A stretch of DNA of 64,000 nt from Prosthecobacter debontii (GCA_945869465.1 CAMBPB010000001.1:113657-177656); one strand, 5' to 3'. Numbered from the stretch's first letter, positions 36,161-46,939 are shown. Notes: generated from the letters alone by a model not told the origin. Numbers and translations: made by a program.

Positions 36161-38536
36161 ATGAAACCCTCCACCGATGCCCCTCTCACCGCGGGCTTCA
36201 TGCCCATGAAATCCCATTCTTCCACCCCTGCCCCAGAAAAGCGCTCATGCTGCGGAGGGGGTGGCCACGCACATGATCCTCAGGCGGCGAAACCCGCTGC
36301 GTCCGCCAAATACTTCTGCCCGATGTGTCCCGGCGTGGAGTCAGAAAAACCCGGCGATTGTCCGAAGTGCGGCATGGCTCTGGAGCGCAATCCGGCCCGG
36401 AAGTCCGCGCCGAAGACGATCTACACCTGCCCGATGCACCCGGAGGTGCAACAAGATCATCCCGGCGATTGTCCGAAATGCGGCATGGCGCTCGAGCCGG
36501 AGACGGTGGCTGAGGACGGTGAGGAAAACGGCGAGCTGCACGACATGACGCGACGTTTCCGGATCGCCGCCGTGCTCACGCTGCCGGTGTTCTTGCTGGC
36601 GATGGCCCACCTGGTTCCATCGCCGGCCTTGCAGTCATGGGTGAATGGCCCGGTTTCCCGGGGGTTGCAGTTCGTTCTCTCCACTCCGGTGGTGACATGG
36701 GCCGCATGGCCGTTTTTCCGCCGGGGATGGAGTTCGGTGCGGACCGGAAACCTGAACATGTTCACTCTGATCTCGATCGGCGTGGGCGCGGCGTTTCTCT
36801 TCAGTGCGGCGGCCATGCTCGTGCCCGGCAGGTTTCCCCACACGATACGCCATGGCGGGAGCGTGCCAATCTACTTTGAAGCGGCGGCGGTGATCGTGGC
36901 GCTGGTCTTGTTAGGTCAGCTGCTGGAACTGCGCGCCCGCAGCCGCACCGGCAGCGCCATCAGGGCTTTGCTCAATCTTGCTCCGCCCACCGCCCGGCGG
37001 ATCGAAGCCGGCGGCGACCGCGAAGTCCCGCTCGCAGAGGTCAAGGCCGGTGATCGCTTGCGGGTGGTTCCAGGGGACAAGATCCCGGTCGATGGCGAGA
37101 TGCTGGAAGGGCACTCCAACGTCGAGGAGTCAATGATCACCGGCGAACCGCTGGCGGTTGAAAAATCACCGGGCGACAAGCTCACCGGCGGCACCCTCAA
37201 CGGCAATGGCAGTTTCGTGATGCGGGCGGAGAGGGTTGGAAACGCAACGTTGTTGGGACAGATCGTCCACATGGTGGCCGAGGCCCAGCGCAGCCGCGCG
37301 CCGATCCAGGGCCTCGCCGACAAAGTCGCGGGCATCTTCGTGCCCGCGGTGATCGCGGTTTCCATCCTCACCTTCGTGCTGTGGATGTGGCTCGGGCCGG
37401 AACCGCAACTCGCCCATGCCATCGTCAATGCGGTCGCAGTGCTCATCATCGCCTGTCCCTGTGCCCTTGGCCTGGCCACGCCGATGTCCATCATGGTCGG
37501 CGTCGGCCGCGGCGCACAGGAAGGAGTGCTGGTGAAAAACGCCGAGGCTCTCGAATTGCTGGAAAAAATCGACACGCTGGTGGTGGACAAGACGGGCACC
37601 CTAACCGAAGGCCGCCCCGGGTTGACGGATGTTCTGCCGCTCGGGGGCATTGCAGCGGAAGAACTCCTGCGTCTCGCTGCCTCGCTGGAACAACACAGCG
37701 AACACCCGCTCGCCGCCGCCATGCTGCTGGGCGCGAAGGATCGCGGCATCGTCTTGGCGTCCGTGGACGCATTTCGCTCGGTGCCCGGCGGCGGTGTGAC
37801 CGGAAACATCGAGGGTCTTCCGGTTGTCATCGGCAATCCGGATTTCCTGCGCCGTGAGAACATCCAGGGCGTGGAGGCATGCGAAGCATCCGCCGCGCGC
37901 CTCCAGGAGGATGGCAAGACCGCGGTTTTGGTGGCCGTTTGCGGCAAGGCGGCGGGCATCCTCGCGGTTGCCGACGCCATCAAGGAAACCACGCCTCACG
38001 CCATTCGCGAACTCCACGCCTTGGGCCTGAAAATCATCATGCTCACCGGCGATAACCGCCGCACCGCCGCTGCCGTCGCCAAACAACTCGGCCTGGATGT
38101 CGTGGCGGCGGAAGTCGCCCCCGCAGGCAAGGCCGAGTATCTCCGCAATCTCCGCCAGCAGGGCCGCCATCCCGCCATGGCGGGTGATGGCATCAATGAC
38201 GCTCCTGCCCTCAGCGAGGCGGAGGTCGGCATCGCCATGGGCACCGGTACCGATGTCGCCATGCAAAGCGCGGGCATCACGCTGCTTCGGGGCGATCTGC
38301 GCGGCATCGCGCAGGCCATCCGCCTGAGCCGCGCGGTCATGCGCAACATCCGGCAGAACCTGCTGTTCGCCTTCCTTTATAACGCGGCCGGTATCCCGAT
38401 CGCCGCCGGGGTGCTCTACCCACTCACCGGCACACTGCTCAGCCCGATGCTCGCCGGCGCGGCGATGTCCCTGTCTTCGGTCTCGGTGATCGGGAACGCG
38501 TTGCGGCTGCGGACCCTCCACCTCCGCTCCAGTTGA
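36161..38536 (+). CDS. copA: Copper-translocating P-type ATPase
   Basis: Exports Cu(I) from the cytoplasm. The N-terminus has a Cys/His-rich start ([13 protein letters not shown]) and two heavy-metal-binding HMBD units ([20 protein letters not shown] and [20 protein letters not shown]). Eight membrane helices, then the CPC metal site ([12 protein letters not shown]), phosphorylation motif [14 protein letters not shown] with the ATP-binding His-Pro and [10 protein letters not shown]. At 791 residues it is full length. The upstream ATG 36161 is used; start at residue 14 or 16 is also possible. No regulator is adjacent. Confidence 0.93.
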   Translation: MKPSTDAPLTAGFMPMKSHSSTPAPEKRSCCGGGGHAHDPQAAKPAASAKYFCPMCPGVESEKPGDCPKCGMALERNPARKSAPKTIYTCPMHPEVQQDHPGDCPKCGMALEPETVAEDGEENGELHDMTRRFRIAAVLTLPVFLLAMAHLVPSPALQSWVNGPVSRGLQFVLSTPVVTWAAWPFFRRGWSSVRTGNLNMFTLISIGVGAAFLFSAAAMLVPGRFPHTIRHGGSVPIYFEAAAVIVALVLLGQLLELRARSRTGSAIRALLNLAPPTARRIEAGGDREVPLAEVKAGDRLRVVPGDKIPVDGEMLEGHSNVEESMITGEPLAVEKSPGDKLTGGTLNGNGSFVMRAERVGNATLLGQIVHMVAEAQRSRAPIQGLADKVAGIFVPAVIAVSILTFVLWMWLGPEPQLAHAIVNAVAVLIIACPCALGLATPMSIMVGVGRGAQEGVLVKNAEALELLEKIDTLVVDKTGTLTEGRPGLTDVLPLGGIAAEELLRLAASLEQHSEHPLAAAMLLGAKDRGIVLASVDAFRSVPGGGVTGNIEGLPVVIGNPDFLRRENIQGVEACEASAARLQEDGKTAVLVAVCGKAAGILAVADAIKETTPHAIRELHALGLKIIMLTGDNRRTAAAVAKQLGLDVVAAEVAPAGKAEYLRNLRQQGRHPAMAGDGINDAPALSEAEVGIAMGTGTDVAMQSAGITLLRGDLRGIAQAIRLSRAVMRNIRQNLLFAFLYNAAGIPIAAGVLYPLTGTLLSPMLAGAAMSLSSVSVIGNALRLRTLHLRSS

Positions 38537-38553
38537 AATGCCCGTGAGATGGA

Positions 38554-40149
38554 TCAGCGTTTCAGCCGCCGCGTCACCATTTCCAGTGCGTCCTTGGCTT
38601 CCGAAACTCTCAGCAGGCGCGCCGTGGCAAAGAAAACCAGCGCCGCCACGCCGATGGTGACCACCAGCCCGCCGGCTTTCAAGCCGAATGATAGATGCGC
38701 GGGATCCATGAAGAAGTAGCGGTTCGCGGCAAGACACACGCCGGCCATCGCGACTCCCGCGACGGCGAGTTTCGCCAGCAGCAGCAGCAAGTCCCGGGTG
38801 CCGATGTCTCCCGCGAATCCGCACATCGCGAGGAACAGGATGAGGAAATTCACCGTGGCGCTGATACTTGTGGTTAGAGCCAGCGACTCGTGGCCCCAGC
38901 GCATCACAAACACAAAAAACCAGTTGAACCCGAGGTTGATGCCCAGCGCCAGAAAGCTCACAATCATCGGCAGCCAGCGCTTGTCGATCGCGTAGAACGC
39001 CGGCTGCAACACCTTGAGCCACGCATAACACAACAGGCCGTATCCATAAGCGCGCAACGCGCCGGCCGTCTGCATCCGGTCCCGCGCGGCGAATGCCCCG
39101 CGCTCATACAACACGCTGACGATCGGCTCCGCTAACAACACCAGCCCGATCATGGATGGCAGCACCAGGAAGGCGACCAGCCGCAGCCCCTTGGAAAGAG
39201 TCGGCTTGAAGTCCGCGCCGATGCCGCCCACCGCCGCGCGTGAGAGCGCCGGCAGAGTCACCGTGGCGACCGCCACGCCGAACACGCCGATGGGCAGTTG
39301 CATCAGGCGGAACGCATAACTCAACCAACTCACCGCACCCTCGCCGACGCCATAGGCAAACATCGCGTTGACCACCACGTTCACCTGCACCACCGACGCC
39401 GCGATCACTGCCGGGCCCATTAGTTTCAGGATCTGCCGGACGCCGGAATCGCGCCATTTGAAATCCGCCACGAAGCGGTAACCCACCGCCCGCAGCGCGG
39501 GAAACTGGCAGACCAACTGGGCGAGACCGCCGATCACCACGCCGATGGAAAACCCGACGAGACTTTGTTTTCCCCAAGCCGGATCCATCCACCAGCCGAG
39601 CGCCGCGCCGCCGATCATCGAACCGAGATTGAAAAAGCACGACGACAGCGCCGGCATGCCGAAAATGTTGCGGGCATTGAGCATGCCCATCACCAGCGCC
39701 GCCAGTGCAACCAGCAGGATGAACGGATACATCACCCGCACCATCGTGACAGTGAGCGCGATCTCCTCCGGATTGTAAGTGCGCGGCGAACTGCCGCTGC
39801 GCGAGAGTGATGTTAGGACATCGACGATCCACGGCGCGATCAGAATCCCGAGCAACGTCACCACGCTCATGAACACCGCGGCCAGCGTCATCATCTTGTT
39901 GGCCAGCGCCCAGGCCGGAGCCTCGCCCTCCGACTTCAGCTTTTTGGAAAACGTCGTCACGAAGGCCTGCGAGAGCGCGCCTTCCGCGAACAGGTCGCGC
40001 AGCAGGTTGGGAACCTTGAAGGCCAGATAGAAACAATCCATCCATTTGCTGCCGCCAAACAGCCCGGCGAACATCATTTCGCGCGCAAGGCCCAGCACCC
40101 GGCTCGCCATCACGGCAGCGCTGACTTTTCCAGTGGCTTTGGCGGACAT
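38554..40149 (-). CDS. murJ: Lipid II flippase MurJ
   Basis: Flips lipid II across the inner membrane for peptidoglycan synthesis. Polytopic MOP-family protein with 14 predicted helices. The N-terminal ASRVLGLAREMMFAGLFGGS with the conserved Arg and the DCFYLAFKVPNLLRDLFAEG segment is the MurJ signature; GALSQAFVTTF follows. 531 residues is normal. It stands alone between copA (convergent) and the transglutaminase operon. Confidence 0.94.
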   Translation of the reverse strand: MSAKATGKVSAAVMASRVLGLAREMMFAGLFGGSKWMDCFYLAFKVPNLLRDLFAEGALSQAFVTTFSKKLKSEGEAPAWALANKMMTLAAVFMSVVTLLGILIAPWIVDVLTSLSRSGSSPRTYNPEEIALTVTMVRVMYPFILLVALAALVMGMLNARNIFGMPALSSCFFNLGSMIGGAALGWWMDPAWGKQSLVGFSIGVVIGGLAQLVCQFPALRAVGYRFVADFKWRDSGVRQILKLMGPAVIAASVVQVNVVVNAMFAYGVGEGAVSWLSYAFRLMQLPIGVFGVAVATVTLPALSRAAVGGIGADFKPTLSKGLRLVAFLVLPSMIGLVLLAEPIVSVLYERGAFAARDRMQTAGALRAYGYGLLCYAWLKVLQPAFYAIDKRWLPMIVSFLALGINLGFNWFFVFVMRWGHESLALTTSISATVNFLILFLAMCGFAGDIGTRDLLLLLAKLAVAGVAMAGVCLAANRYFFMDPAHLSFGLKAGGLVVTIGVAALVFFATARLLRVSEAKDALEMVTRRLKR

Positions 40150-40356
40150 CAGTAAAAAATCGGGGTGACAGGTCGTGGCACCTCCGCCTCATATCGATAT
40201 CCGGCCCCACTGGCTACCCCGGGGTGATGAAATTTCGGTGAAACCGGCGATGGTGTCCTCAGTCCCGGCGGCGAGCCCCACCCCCCACGCGCACCTCGCC
40301 AATGAAGCCGAAGCCCGCGTCCTGATCTGTGAGCGCTTCGTCTCAAGTGTCTGCGG

Positions 40357-42519
40357 TTAGCGCTTCAGCGCGGCTTCGAGCTGTTTGGCGAGCGAGGCGA
40401 GGCGCTCGCGCCGGGACGGTGGGGGAGTTTCGGGATCAAAACGGATTCGCTGGTGCAGGGCGAGCGCCTCATCGAGTGTTAGGGCATCCGGCAGCAAGGG
40501 CCGCAGGCGGGCTAGCCACTCGGCGTAAGGCTGTCCAGGCGGGCGATTGCCGAGGTGTTTCCGAGCCGTCGTCTCAAGCTCATGCAGCGGCGTTCGCACC
40601 GCGGGGCCAGCGTAACCGCTCGCCCGCTTGTGGGATGCGAGGCGGCGTTTCGAGCGCCACAGGCGTTTCACCACGAAGGCGGCGACGATCAAGCCAATAC
40701 CCATCATCACCAGTGAAACCGCCAGCCGTTTCGTCGGTTGGTTTCTCCACAGGAAGAAATCCTCGCGCAGACGCTTCAGTCCGTCGTTGAACCATTGCAT
40801 GCCGGAGGGCTGTTGGGTAACCATCGCGGACCAGTCCGGTGGAGTCGTGTCGAAATCGAGCCACCGTCCGGTGGTTTGGTCCCAGACACGGCACCAGGCG
40901 TGGCCGTGAGTTCCGCGAATCACGAACTCGCCGCGTTTCACATCGCGTTCCATCACGGCGAAGCCGGTGGCGTAGCGTGCGGGGATGCCGGCCTCGCGCA
41001 ACATCAAGGTGGTGGCGGTCGCAAAATACTCGCAGTGGCCCGCCCGTGTTCTTGTTAGAAACCGGCCGATGGCGGTGGTGCCGGTGCTTCGATTGAGCGG
41101 CTGCCGGATCGTGAGGTTGCGGGTGTAGCGGAACTCTTCGATAAACCACGCGCGGATGGTCGCGAGTTTGAGGCGCAGGTCGGGCTCGCTCTTGAGCTGT
41201 AGGTTTGCCACGACCTCGCGAATAACCTCCCGCTCGGCGGTCGGGATCCGCAGGTCCTCCACCGGCAGCGGCGGGTTTTCCGGATTCGTCCGGCCTTTCC
41301 AGAACACCGTGCCGTTGATCACCGAGTGCTTCGGAAAGATGCGCACGGTGCCCAAGGCATTGCGTTCGATCGCGTCCTGTTCGAAGTCGCGCAGACCTGC
41401 GACATCGCCGGGCAAGGGCAGCGGACTTTCCTCGGAGGCGGCTCCGCGCAAGGCGAAATCCGGCAGTCGCAGCAACGTGGCCGCCTGCTCGGCGGATTGC
41501 AGGATATGGAAAACCTCATCCCCGATGGAAAGGGTAACGAGATCGGTAAAGTCATCGGCGGGACGTTGGTTCCGCCAGTTCGTGCCGAGGAAGTTGTTGA
41601 ACGTCGCCGTCCGTAACAGGGCCGGCGGCGCGGTGTTTTCCCTAGGGCGCAGCCGCCAAACGATGTCGGGAGACTGCTGGATGGCACCCGTGGTGCCGAT
41701 CAGCGTGGATACGAAATTGGGATCGAAGCGTCCGCTTCTTCCGCTCGAGGCGCGGCCGAACCAGTCTGCGGCCCGTTCCAGAGCGTATTGGCCGGCCATG
41801 GCGAGCATGCCGGCCACGGCGATCACCGGAATCAGGGCGAGCGCCCGGCTGCGGCCCGCTGCCAGCAGCATCCATCCGGTTAGTATCAACACCCCCGGGA
41901 GAAACAGCCAGGTGTCGGATTTTGAACCGACCGTGCCAGCGACCATCGTGACGGTGAACAGCACGTTGCCAAAATTGAAGGTTTTCATTTCCTCGGTGAG
42001 TCCGAGGCGGCGGTTGCGCTCGCGGCGATGTCTGGCGAAAAAGGAAAACGTGCCCAACGGCAGCGAATCGCGCATGCCATACGATTGTACAAACTGCATC
42101 GGCAGCAGCAGCGGCGGCATCCAGGAGAGCAGGCCGGGCAGGGCGGTGTAACGATTGCCGTCTAACCAGATCAGGACGGCGGCCAGCGCGATTGCGATCG
42201 AGCTGAACTGCCAGGCCCTGCCGCAGGCGTCGTCATCGAACTCCCAGCGGAAGCGCGTCCAGTGCCGCGCCTCTACCAACAGCGCGAGCATCAGGGCGAT
42301 CAAGGGACGGTCGGTCATCGCTCCCCAGAACAGGAGCGAGGTTCCTAACAAAAGCCGGGGCGGTGGTTGGATCCGGTCGATGGGATGGACGGGTTTCAGG
42401 TTGTGGCGGAAAGGCGGGGCGGCAGGCGTTTGAGATCGCGGGCGATGTGGCCGGATTCCAGCCAGTGGCCGGGGACTCCCGCGGGCGGCGGGCCGTGGCC
42501 GATGATGATCGGCGCGCAA
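40357..42519 (-). CDS. Transglutaminase-like membrane protein (TgpA type)
   Basis: A membrane protein with N-terminal helices and an extracytoplasmic transglutaminase-like domain. The triad is visible: Cys in RAGHCEYFATATTLMLREAG, His in GTHGHAWCRVW, Asp in WLDFDTTPPDW. One more membrane helix near the C-terminus is followed by a DUF4129-like tail. The start is uncertain: helix 1 appears to begin at RLLLGTSLLFWGAM, so TTG 42351, or a start within the overlap with DUF58, may be real; ATG 42318 would cut the helix. It is the third gene of a MoxR/DUF58/transglutaminase operon, a common trio. Confidence 0.82.
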   Translation of the reverse strand: MRADHHRPRPAARGSPRPLAGIRPHRPRSQTPAAPPFRHNLKPVHPIDRIQPPPRLLLGTSLLFWGAMTDRPLIALMLALLVEARHWTRFRWEFDDDACGRAWQFSSIAIALAAVLIWLDGNRYTALPGLLSWMPPLLLPMQFVQSYGMRDSLPLGTFSFFARHRRERNRRLGLTEEMKTFNFGNVLFTVTMVAGTVGSKSDTWLFLPGVLILTGWMLLAAGRSRALALIPVIAVAGMLAMAGQYALERAADWFGRASSGRSGRFDPNFVSTLIGTTGAIQQSPDIVWRLRPRENTAPPALLRTATFNNFLGTNWRNQRPADDFTDLVTLSIGDEVFHILQSAEQAATLLRLPDFALRGAASEESPLPLPGDVAGLRDFEQDAIERNALGTVRIFPKHSVINGTVFWKGRTNPENPPLPVEDLRIPTAEREVIREVVANLQLKSEPDLRLKLATIRAWFIEEFRYTRNLTIRQPLNRSTGTTAIGRFLTRTRAGHCEYFATATTLMLREAGIPARYATGFAVMERDVKRGEFVIRGTHGHAWCRVWDQTTGRWLDFDTTPPDWSAMVTQQPSGMQWFNDGLKRLREDFFLWRNQPTKRLAVSLVMMGIGLIVAAFVVKRLWRSKRRLASHKRASGYAGPAVRTPLHELETTARKHLGNRPPGQPYAEWLARLRPLLPDALTLDEALALHQRIRFDPETPPPSRRERLASLAKQLEAALKR

Positions 42520-43802
42520 ATCACGCCGCCGCGTTCGAGGGTGCGAAGCAGTGCCGCGCGGGTCTCGTCCCAGCCGTTGAGAACCACCAGGCAGGATGTC
42601 AGGTCGTCGCGATGGCGCAGCACGAGCTGGCCGAGCGCGCTCAAGTCCCCGCCTCTCTCAGGGGTGACGCCGGCCAGAACCTCCAGCAGTTTTTCGGCGC
42701 GTTCCAGCCCCCGCCCGGCGGTGAAGATATGGGCCTCGTTTTTGACGAACATGAGATCCAGCAGCGACTGGCTGGTGTCGATGGTGGAGGCGAACGACGC
42801 GGCCACCGAGACGGCCTCCTCGAAGCGCGCGTCGGTCCGGTCGGTGGACAGGGTGTCGAGCACCAATCCGTAGCGCGGATAGAACGTGTCCTCGAGTTCC
42901 TTGACGATCGGGCGGCCGGTGCGGGCCCAGCTTTTCCAATGGATCTGGCGCAACGGATCGCCCGGGCGGTAGTCACGCAGGCCGACGAACTCGCCCGAGT
43001 TGCCGATCGCGTTGGTGTTGGTTTCGCCGGTGATCTTGAACGCGGCGCCGCCCGGAAGCTCAATGGGCGGGATGGGAAAACGGCGCGGCAGCACTAACAA
43101 AGTGGCGGCGGGAGCCTTCACCCTGGCGCATTTCTGCAGCAGTCCGAAGGGGTCGGGGAGCAGCACGCGGAGGTCGTGCAGGCGGATCACTCCGCGGCGC
43201 TGGGGCGTGAGTTCAATGAAGACGCGGGTCTGGCCGCCGGGTTTCAAGCGAACTTCATCCTGCGACGAGCCGTCCGTAAACAGCCGGTTGCGCAGCATCA
43301 GCCACTGCCATCGAAAGTAGGCGAAGGCCCGGTCGAAGCGGTTCCGTTCTTCCTCTCCGGGTTCTCTCAGATTGGAAAACTCCTGGATGCCCGGCCGCGC
43401 ATCGGGCGGGGATTCGGCTAGCCAGGCGCGGCTCAGCCGCCGTTGGCCGGTGTGCCGCACCCACACCGCATAGCGCAGCGGTTCGCCGGCCGTCGCGTAG
43501 CGCGGAACTTCCCGTCCGGCTTCCAGCGGAGCCCGGCGGCACATTGCCCACGGCAGGGCGATCAGGCCCATCGCAAGGCAGAGTGAGAAGAGTTGATAGA
43601 TCGAACCGCGTTCATGGCCGATGCCCAGACAGGCGGCGAGCACCAACACCAGTATCAGCGTGACTCCCGCCGGGCGCACGCGGCGGAAAATGAAGTGGTG
43701 GCAACCGGAACACCTAAAGTAAGTGCGGTGCAGCAAACGCTCGAATCTTCCCCGCCGCGGCGGAATGGCGGGGACGGCCGGCGCTGGCGGGTTCGCATGC
43801 AT
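42396..43802 (-). CDS. DUF58 domain-containing protein
   Basis: A 468-residue protein with two N-terminal membrane helices (GVTLILVLVLAACLGIG, and LFSLCLAMGLIALPWAM). The DUF58 core is clear: YRPGDPLRQIHWKSWARTG with the invariant HWK segment, followed by a VWA-like part (GLVLDTLSTDRTDARFEEAV). DUF58 proteins are partners of MoxR ATPases. The gene follows moxR by 11 bp and overlaps the transglutaminase gene by up to 124 bp. Precise role unknown. Confidence 0.88.
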   Translation of the reverse strand: MHANPPAPAVPAIPPRRGRFERLLHRTYFRCSGCHHFIFRRVRPAGVTLILVLVLAACLGIGHERGSIYQLFSLCLAMGLIALPWAMCRRAPLEAGREVPRYATAGEPLRYAVWVRHTGQRRLSRAWLAESPPDARPGIQEFSNLREPGEEERNRFDRAFAYFRWQWLMLRNRLFTDGSSQDEVRLKPGGQTRVFIELTPQRRGVIRLHDLRVLLPDPFGLLQKCARVKAPAATLLVLPRRFPIPPIELPGGAAFKITGETNTNAIGNSGEFVGLRDYRPGDPLRQIHWKSWARTGRPIVKELEDTFYPRYGLVLDTLSTDRTDARFEEAVSVAASFASTIDTSQSLLDLMFVKNEAHIFTAGRGLERAEKLLEVLAGVTPERGGDLSALGQLVLRHRDDLTSCLVVLNGWDETRAALLRTLERGGVICAPIIIGHGPPPAGVPGHWLESGHIARDLKRLPPRLSATT

Positions 43803-43813
43803 GGTCGGTGAAC

Positions 43814-44749
43814 CTAGACGGGAACCGGCGTGCTTTCAATCAGCTCGGCAACGATTTGCCGTGCGCTCGCACCCGAGTATTTCGCTTCCGGCATCAGCAC
43901 CATCCGGTGGGCGATCACATCCGCCGCCACCGCTTGGATCAACTCCGGTGAAACAAAGTCGTTGCCCTCGAACACGGCCAGCGCTTGGGAAACCTTCATC
44001 AGCGCGAGCGAGGCCCGCGGACTGGCGGCAAGCTGGATTTTCGGATGCCCGCGGGTGGCACCGACGAGCGCGACGACATAGTGCCGGAGTTCCTCGCTGA
44101 AACGCACCCGCCGGGCGGCCGTCATCAACTCGAGAATTTCATCCCGCGTGGCAACCGCGCCGAGCGTGTCCACTGGATGGGTCTCGGCCTGGTCCGCTAG
44201 AATCGCGGCCTCTTCCGCGGCGCTTACATAACCCAGTCCGCATTGCATGGCGAAGCGGTCCATCTGCGCTTCCGGAAGCGGATAGGTGCCGCGGAACTCG
44301 ACCGGATTCTGGGTGGCAATGACGAAAAACAGGCCGTCGAGATCATGCCGCTGGCCCTCGATGGTTGCCTGGCGTTCGCCCATCGCCTCGAGCAGCGCGC
44401 TCTGGGTGCGGGGCGAGGCGCGGTTGATCTCATCGGCTAACAGAATATCGGTGAACACCGGTCCCGGATGAAAGCGGAACTCCTGCGTGCGCGGATCCAG
44501 CACCGAAATGCCGAGAATGTCCGATGGCAGCAGGTCCGGCGTGAACTGCACCCGCTTGAACACCGCGCCGCTGATGGCTTTGGCGATCGACTTGGCGAGC
44601 GTCGTCTTCCCGGTCCCGGGGAAATCCTCCAGCAACACATGGCCGCCGGAAATCATGCAGGCCAACACCCGCCGCACCACCTCGGGCTGGCCGCGCACGA
44701 CGGAACAAACGGCGGTTTCCAAGCGGGCTGCGGTGGTGGCGATGCTCAT
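43814..44749 (-). CDS. MoxR-type AAA+ ATPase
   Basis: A 311-residue AAA+ chaperone-like ATPase. Walker A is LEDFPGTGKTTLAKSIA, Walker B is DILLADEINRASPRTQSAL, and FFVIATQNPVEFRGTYPLPE holds sensor 1 with the pre-sensor loop. It heads the operon with DUF58 and the transglutaminase-like gene. MoxR proteins are thought to help mature or activate partner proteins, often with VWA-type domains such as in DUF58 proteins. Confidence 0.93.
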   Translation of the reverse strand: MSIATTAARLETAVCSVVRGQPEVVRRVLACMISGGHVLLEDFPGTGKTTLAKSIAKAISGAVFKRVQFTPDLLPSDILGISVLDPRTQEFRFHPGPVFTDILLADEINRASPRTQSALLEAMGERQATIEGQRHDLDGLFFVIATQNPVEFRGTYPLPEAQMDRFAMQCGLGYVSAAEEAAILADQAETHPVDTLGAVATRDEILELMTAARRVRFSEELRHYVVALVGATRGHPKIQLAASPRASLALMKVSQALAVFEGNDFVSPELIQAVAADVIAHRMVLMPEAKYSGASARQIVAELIESTPVPV

Positions 44750-44894
44750 GGGATACGGCTGGATTGCAGCGTGGGCGATGGGTTCCGTCGAGGTTTTCTC
44801 ATGTAAGCCCCCATTTATCGCCGCAATCTCAGCGGCCCAATGCCTGCCTCAAGTTCATCGTGTCATCCGTCCGAAGATTCATTACGGTTTGGCC

Positions 44895-45551
44895 ATGCCC
44901 ATGCTCGATCGCTTCCTCGACCCCGCGACTGTCTCGCTGAAAATCTGCGGCGTCACCACGCGCGAGGACGCGGAGCAACTCGTCGCACTCGGCGTGCATG
45001 CCCTCGGCGTCAACTTCTGGCCCAAGTCGAAACGATATCTCGCTGCGGAAAACGCCGGTTGGTTGCAAGGGCTCGCCGGGCGGATTCTTCGCGTCGGGGT
45101 GTTTGTGAACGAGCCCGCCGAACTTCCGCTCCGGCTGATCCGGGAGGGGTTTCTCGATGTCGTGCAACTGCATGGCGACGAGTCGCCGGAGGACGCGCGT
45201 TTCTATCAGGCAAGCGGCATCCCGTTTTTCAAAGCCATCGGGGTCAGGACGCCCGCTGACTTGGACCGTGCGCTGGAGTTTGGTGCCTCCGCCATCCTGC
45301 TCGACGCTCACGCGCCAGGGGTCTATGGCGGCACCGGTGGGACTTTCGATTGGAACGCCGCCAGCGCTTTCCAATCGCGCCATCCGGAACTGGCGGTTGT
45401 TCTAGCAGGTGGCATCGTGCCCGAGAACGCCGAGCTTGCCGCCGCCACGGTGCGTCCCGTCGCTCTTGATGTGGCCTCCGGTGCCGAACTCGCTCCCGGC
45501 ATCAAGGATTTCTCCAAAGTATGCGCCTTGCTCGCCGCCTTGAAACACTGA
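44895..45551 (+). CDS. trpF: Phosphoribosylanthranilate isomerase
   Basis: The third step of tryptophan synthesis from anthranilate. A TIM barrel: SLKICGVTTREDAEQLVALG has the catalytic Cys, ALGVNFWPKSKRYL the phosphate-side loop, VQLHGDESPE and ILLDAHAPGVYGGTGGTFDW hold the catalytic Asp and the conserved glycine loop, and VLAGGIVPENA the phosphate site. ATG 44895 (or 44901) gives about 218 residues, normal. The tatD gene follows after 5 bp. No other trp genes are in the window. Confidence 0.93.
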   Translation: MPMLDRFLDPATVSLKICGVTTREDAEQLVALGVHALGVNFWPKSKRYLAAENAGWLQGLAGRILRVGVFVNEPAELPLRLIREGFLDVVQLHGDESPEDARFYQASGIPFFKAIGVRTPADLDRALEFGASAILLDAHAPGVYGGTGGTFDWNAASAFQSRHPELAVVLAGGIVPENAELAAATVRPVALDVASGAELAPGIKDFSKVCALLAALKH

Positions 45552-45556
45552 CTCCC

Positions 45557-46369
45557 ATGCTGACCGATTCCCACTGCCACCTGGCCTCCCACCGTTTTCA
45601 AGTGGAGGAGGTTTCCGATCTAATCGAACGGTCGCGCGCTGCGGGAGTCGCCCGCCTGGTGACCCTTGCAACGAGCCTCGGCGATTTGGCGGCGAACCTC
45701 GCCATCGCCGGAAACCCCAATGTTCACGCCTGCATCGGCATCCATCCCTGCGATGTCCATCATGCGCCGGACGATGCCGTTGTGCGGCTATCCGCCTTCA
45801 CGAGTGATCCGCGGGTTTGTGCCATCGGCGAGACCGGCCTCGATTACTATCACCCCGCACCTGAGGGGTGGGTCGAGACATCATTCCGGGAACGGCAGCG
45901 CGGATTTCTCCGCCGGCATTTCGAACTCGCCGGGACGGCCGGCCTCAACGTCGTCATCCATACCCGCGATCAAACCGGACACGCGTCGTTTGACGACGCG
46001 CTCGAAATCTATCAGGAATTTCACGCCTCGGTGCGCGCCGTGTTCCATTGTTTCATCGGCCCGTGGGAAAACGCCAGACGCGTGCTGGATCTCGGTGGGC
46101 TGGTTTCCTTCGGCGGCGTCGCCACCTTCAAGAGCGCCAGCGCAGTCCGCGAAACGGCAGGCCGGTGCCCGCCGGGATCGTTCATGGTCGAAACCGATGC
46201 GCCCTATCTGGCGCCCGAACCCTATCGGGGAAAGCGCAACGAACCCGCCTTTGTCCGCGACACCGCGGAGTTCCTCGCAAGCCTCCGCGGCGAGTCGTTT
46301 GAATCGCTGGCACTTCACACCGGGGAAACCGCTGCCGCATTTTTCCGTTTCCGATCCCCCGCAAATTGA
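45557..46369 (+). CDS. TatD family metal-dependent hydrolase (DNase)
   Basis: A 270-residue TIM-barrel hydrolase. LTDSHCHLASHRF gives the first metal-binding His-x-His, AIGETGLDYYHPAPEGW the Glu, VVIHTRDQ another His, FHCFIGPWENAR a further His, and MVETDAPYLAPEPYRGKRN the final Asp and the signature of the family. TatD proteins act as 3'-5' DNases or in D-aminoacyl-tRNA processing. It begins 5 bp after trpF and is probably cotranscribed. Confidence 0.9.
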   Translation: MLTDSHCHLASHRFQVEEVSDLIERSRAAGVARLVTLATSLGDLAANLAIAGNPNVHACIGIHPCDVHHAPDDAVVRLSAFTSDPRVCAIGETGLDYYHPAPEGWVETSFRERQRGFLRRHFELAGTAGLNVVIHTRDQTGHASFDDALEIYQEFHASVRAVFHCFIGPWENARRVLDLGGLVSFGGVATFKSASAVRETAGRCPPGSFMVETDAPYLAPEPYRGKRNEPAFVRDTAEFLASLRGESFESLALHTGETAAAFFRFRSPAN

Positions 46370-46463
46370 ATAAAGCAGGTGGGCGGCCGCGTTTTATGTG
46401 CCGTATCGAAGTGCCCGGAGTGCGCTCCTTCACCAATCCGTATCCTACCACCCCACACACATC

Positions 46464-46880
46464 ATGACTGCCATCCGCATCCTGACCCCGTCACTGCTCG
46501 CCATCGCGCTGGTGTCCTGCGCCTCGAAAAAAGCCAACGAATACGACACGCCCCCTCCATACTCCGCGCCCGACGCCGGCGGGGTGAATCCGCCGACGGC
46601 GGCCGATGCGAATCCGGTCTATGACACGCCGGCCGCGTATGAGGAAAGCACGCTGGCACCCACTGCGGCCGCTCCAGGAATTCCCGCAGTTCCCGCCGCG
46701 CCCACCGCGCCGGCCCCACCCGCCAACGGCGCGGCCATCATTCACACCGTGGTTGCGGGCGATACGCTCTCGGGCCTTAGCGCGAAATACAAGATTCCCT
46801 CAGCCTCTATCAAACAGGCCAACCGCATGACCACCGACACCGTGGTGCTTGGCCGGAAAATGGTGATCCCTCCGCAGTGA
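46464..46880 (+). CDS. LysM lipoprotein
   Basis: A 138-residue lipoprotein: ATG 46464, signal ending in AIALVSC (lipobox Cys at about residue 19), then a Pro/Ala-rich linker of about 70 residues, then one LysM domain (HTVVAGDTLSGLSAKYKIPS ... LGRKMVIPP) that binds peptidoglycan glycans. It probably tethers a lipid anchor to the wall. A terminator lies just after it. Confidence 0.85.
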   Translation: MTAIRILTPSLLAIALVSCASKKANEYDTPPPYSAPDAGGVNPPTAADANPVYDTPAAYEESTLAPTAAAPGIPAVPAAPTAPAPPANGAAIIHTVVAGDTLSGLSAKYKIPSASIKQANRMTTDTVVLGRKMVIPPQ

Positions 46881-46895
46881 CTAACATTCCATCCG

Positions 46896-46932
46896 GCGCC
46901 GGGAGCCGCGTGCTCCCGGCGCTTTTTCTTTT
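46896..46932 (+). terminator. Rho-independent terminator after the LysM gene
   Basis: An 11-bp perfect stem (GCGCCGGGAGC / GCTCCCGGCGC, 46896-46906 and 46912-46922) with a 5-base loop, followed by TTTTTCTTTT. The next gene starts 7 bases later, so its promoter must lie within or before the hairpin, or it relies on read-through. Confidence 0.92.
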
Positions 46933-46939
46933 CCACGCC